Positions 44,143 through 46,144 of a DNA stretch of 46,144 bases are shown piece by piece. The DNA comes from a virus. The stretch lies in IMG/VR virus record IMGVR_UViG_3300044611_000959, positions 1 through 46,144 of that record, one strand, 5' to 3'. Within the stretch, counting starts at the first letter, position 1. Every line of letters begins with the position of its first letter. The notes under the pieces are model-generated. The model was given only the letters and a program-made list of their open reading frames with translations. It searched no databases and was not told the DNA's origin. The position numbers and the translations under genes are program-made.

Positions 44143-46144
44143 ATGGGAAAAATCACATCTCCGTCTGGTCTGGAATACAACTGGTCGAATCCGAATCCGC
44201 CTACAGAAGCGGACTTCAAGGCCATTTCCGATTACGAGGTGGAACAAGGAATCTCCGCCCAACCTAAGCCATCTCAAGGCCCAGCCACCATCGCCGAGAT
44301 GCGTCGGCGTGAAGAGCAGGGTGTGGTTTCTGCGCTGCCTGAAGCTCAGGCTGCGGTTGCGGTTGGTTCGACTGCTCAATTAAATCGGGCAGTTCAGGAT
44401 GCAAGCAAGATTGGAAAAACGCAGAGTTTTGTCGGAACGATGGGCCAAATGGCCGAGCCGACCGGAATGCTCGCCCCTTTTGAAGGTGGAAGACTTCAGC
44501 AATCTGGTGAGTTCACTCCGATGGGTGCTGCTGAATCTGGTGGCTATCGCCGTGGATTTGCAACCGGACTTCCTATTTCAGCATCTCTTATTTCTGCACC
44601 CTTTATTGCTGGAATGGGCGTTACTGCCGGGTTGGCAACTGAAGCTGGAGTCAACCTTGCAGCGTCAGGGTTGGGACAGACTGTATCTCCAGAACCGTAC
44701 CGAGCAGGAGAAATGTTTGCTCAGGCAATCCCCGGTGTTCCAGTGGCTCAACAGGCCAGAAAATTCACACAGTTTACAAAAGAAGCTGGAAGCGGCGCTT
44801 TAACATCTGGTCTTCAAGCTGGCATTGAAACCTTGGACCAAGACTCCGCTGACTTGTCCAATATTCTTTTTAGAACTGGGCTTGGTGGATTTCTGAGTCC
44901 AACTCTAAGTGGATTTGCAAGAGGTGGCGGTGCTTTGGCCAGAAGTGGTTTTAATGCGAGAGAATGGGCCGCTGAACTGCAACGTCCGTTTACGCAGCAA
45001 TTCATCAAGGAGCGAAAAGAAGATATCAGTCGGCAAATGGTCGAACAGGGGTCAGTTGGGATTTTTGACAGATTTTCCGGCGATCTTGCTCGTACTCTTT
45101 ACTCTCCAAATTCAGAGCTGAACCCGCAGCAATTTCAGGAACAGATCAGAAATGTTGTCAGCCAGTCGATGAACACTGCCGGTTCTTCCGGTTTGACTGG
45201 GCAAGATCTTTCTGACGCAATCAAAACCGAACTCCAGAAATCAATAGCGATTCCAGATGAGCAGGCCAATAAGGTGGCCAACGATGCAATCGACTCTTTT
45301 GTTGGAGAATCTGAAGCTCTTCGCAATCGAATAACCAATTTGCGCGATGTTCGAAATGCTTCACGTGATGCACGTTTGACAGATGCGCTTCGAGCATTAG
45401 AGGGTCGTGCAAGTGTTGAGTCTCAGGGATTTCGAGATAAAATCGATCAGCTTCAAAAGCAGCGCGAGTCGTTGCCGGTAGAGTCTGTCGAGAGACAGCG
45501 AATCGACGCTCAAGTCGCTGATCTAAACCAGCAGATTGCCAGCATTGAGGCAGGCCGAGCTGCTGGATATGGCCCTACTGGTGGAATCACCAAAGAATCG
45601 CTTGGTCTTAAAACACAGCAGATTGCTCAAGAGGAGCTTGATAAGTTCAAAAAAGATCGAAATGAGGGTTATGCAAAGATCGACCCTGATCTTGAAAACA
45701 CAAAATTAACAGTCACCGAAATATCTCCAACCGGAGAAGAGGTGACAAAAGAGTACACGGTAAATCAACTGCGTCAGAAACGCACAAATATTCTTCGAAA
45801 AATCAATTTTGGAAAGCCTGTTCAAAAAGCTGATTATTCAGTTTTTGAAGATCTTGATCAAATTAACTCACAGCTTGATGAGGCTTTAGCGTCCAATCCT
45901 GCCCTTAAAACAGCTTTGCAGCAGGAAAACGCTGCGTATCGAGAAGGTATTTCAAGATTCAAAGGATTTTTTGCTGACAAAATTTTACGAGAGGCTGGTG
46001 AGCAAGGTGGAATGCCGGGAATCGTTGGAACCATTGCTGGCGCAACTGGACCTCAAAATCTGAGGCTTCTAAAAAACCTCCTTGGAACTCGATACGACGA
46101 GATAAAGCCGGATTTGAGGCAGTTTGTTTTCATTCAGTCACGCG
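44143..46144 (+). CDS. Internal virion (ejection) protein, N-terminal part
   Basis: The N-terminal portion of the protein whose C-terminal part is at 1-1323. It starts at ATG 44143, 2 bases after the previous stop, and is open to the window end, continuing in frame through the terminal repeat to 1323 (about 1,065 residues in all). Residues 1-60 are polar (EYNWSNPNPPTEADFKAISD). Residues 140-190 are hydrophobic Gly/Ala-rich (TGLPISASLISAPFIAGMGV). After residue 300 it is mostly coiled coil. It is the likely gp16-like ejection protein of a T7-type virion; no muralytic domain was recognised. Confidence 0.82.
   Translation, partial: MGKITSPSGLEYNWSNPNPPTEADFKAISDYEVEQGISAQPKPSQGPATIAEMRRREEQGVVSALPEAQAAVAVGSTAQLNRAVQDASKIGKTQSFVGTMGQMAEPTGMLAPFEGGRLQQSGEFTPMGAAESGGYRRGFATGLPISASLISAPFIAGMGVTAGLATEAGVNLAASGLGQTVSPEPYRAGEMFAQAIPGVPVAQQARKFTQFTKEAGSGALTSGLQAGIETLDQDSADLSNILFRTGLGGFLSPTLSGFARGGGALARSGFNAREWAAELQRPFTQQFIKERKEDISRQMVEQGSVGIFDRFSGDLARTLYSPNSELNPQQFQEQIRNVVSQSMNTAGSSGLTGQDLSDAIKTELQKSIAIPDEQANKVANDAIDSFVGESEALRNRITNLRDVRNASRDARLTDALRALEGRASVESQGFRDKIDQLQKQRESLPVESVERQRIDAQVADLNQQIASIEAGRAAGYGPTGGITKESLGLKTQQIAQEELDKFKKDRNEGYAKIDPDLENTKLTVTEISPTGEEVTKEYTVNQLRQKRTNILRKINFGKPVQKADYSVFEDLDQINSQLDEALASNPALKTALQQENAAYREGISRFKGFFADKILREAGEQGGMPGIVGTIAGATGPQNLRLLKNLLGTRYDEIKPDLRQFVFIQSR
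46018..46144. repeat. Terminal direct repeat, right copy (contig circularity)
   Basis: Exact copy of 1-127; see the left copy. It lies within the ejection protein gene, and removing one copy closes the circle without disturbing the reading frame. Confidence 0.93.

Overview
The window is a complete or near-complete phage genome with a T7/P22-type (short-tailed, podovirus-like) virion gene set, probably assembled from a metagenome. Bases 1-127 are repeated exactly at 46018-46144, and the reading frame that is open at the right end continues in frame at the left end. The molecule is therefore circular or circularly permuted, with a unique length of 46,017 bp. The host is most likely Gram-negative, because the lysis genes include a nested spanin pair with a lipoprotein signal. 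I cannot name the host. Many genes have strong AAGGAGG-type ribosome sites, while others have none. No tRNA, integrase, CRISPR array or insertion sequence was seen.

Layout. (A) 1609-18646, minus strand, is a long early operon. It starts with about ten small accessory genes (18646 to 14411), including a gp88-like protein, two TPGPW paralogues and a lysozyme-like muramidase. After a structured 400-base gap come an excisionase-like HTH protein, a RecT-like annealing protein, a RecE/YqaJ-type nuclease, a DUF669-like protein and thyX. Next is an array of tiny overlapping genes with four coiled-coil paralogues, followed by an SF2 helicase, SSB, a RuvC-like resolvase and a primase-helicase. Neither a DNA polymerase nor an RNA polymerase was found. 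(B) 18808-25924, plus strand, carries a putative small terminase, a PD-(D/E)XK-like protein, the major capsid protein, an HNH endonuclease between two terminators, small virion or fibre proteins, and a lysis cassette. (C) 25989-35845, minus strand, carries the large terminase, a Cys-rich zinc protein, the portal, a five-gene sugar-modification cassette, a small conserved protein and the scaffold. (D) 35900-46017 and on through 1-1589, plus strand, carries fibre, nozzle and adaptor-like proteins, a citrate-synthase-like protein, a sulfotransferase-like protein and three large internal (ejection) proteins.

The genes imply replication by a phage primase-helicase with host polymerase and phage recombination (RecE/RecT-like proteins, resolvase, SSB). 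Packaging would use the terminase into a scaffolded capsid, and ejection would be T7-like. The most unusual parts are a truncated citrate-synthase-fold protein that appears to have lost two of three catalytic residues, and a glycosyltransferase, methyltransferase and GH130-like cassette placed between portal and scaffold. Others are the split of the head genes across opposing operons, and a heptad TADxTx(I/V) repeat shared by two separate virion-operon proteins.
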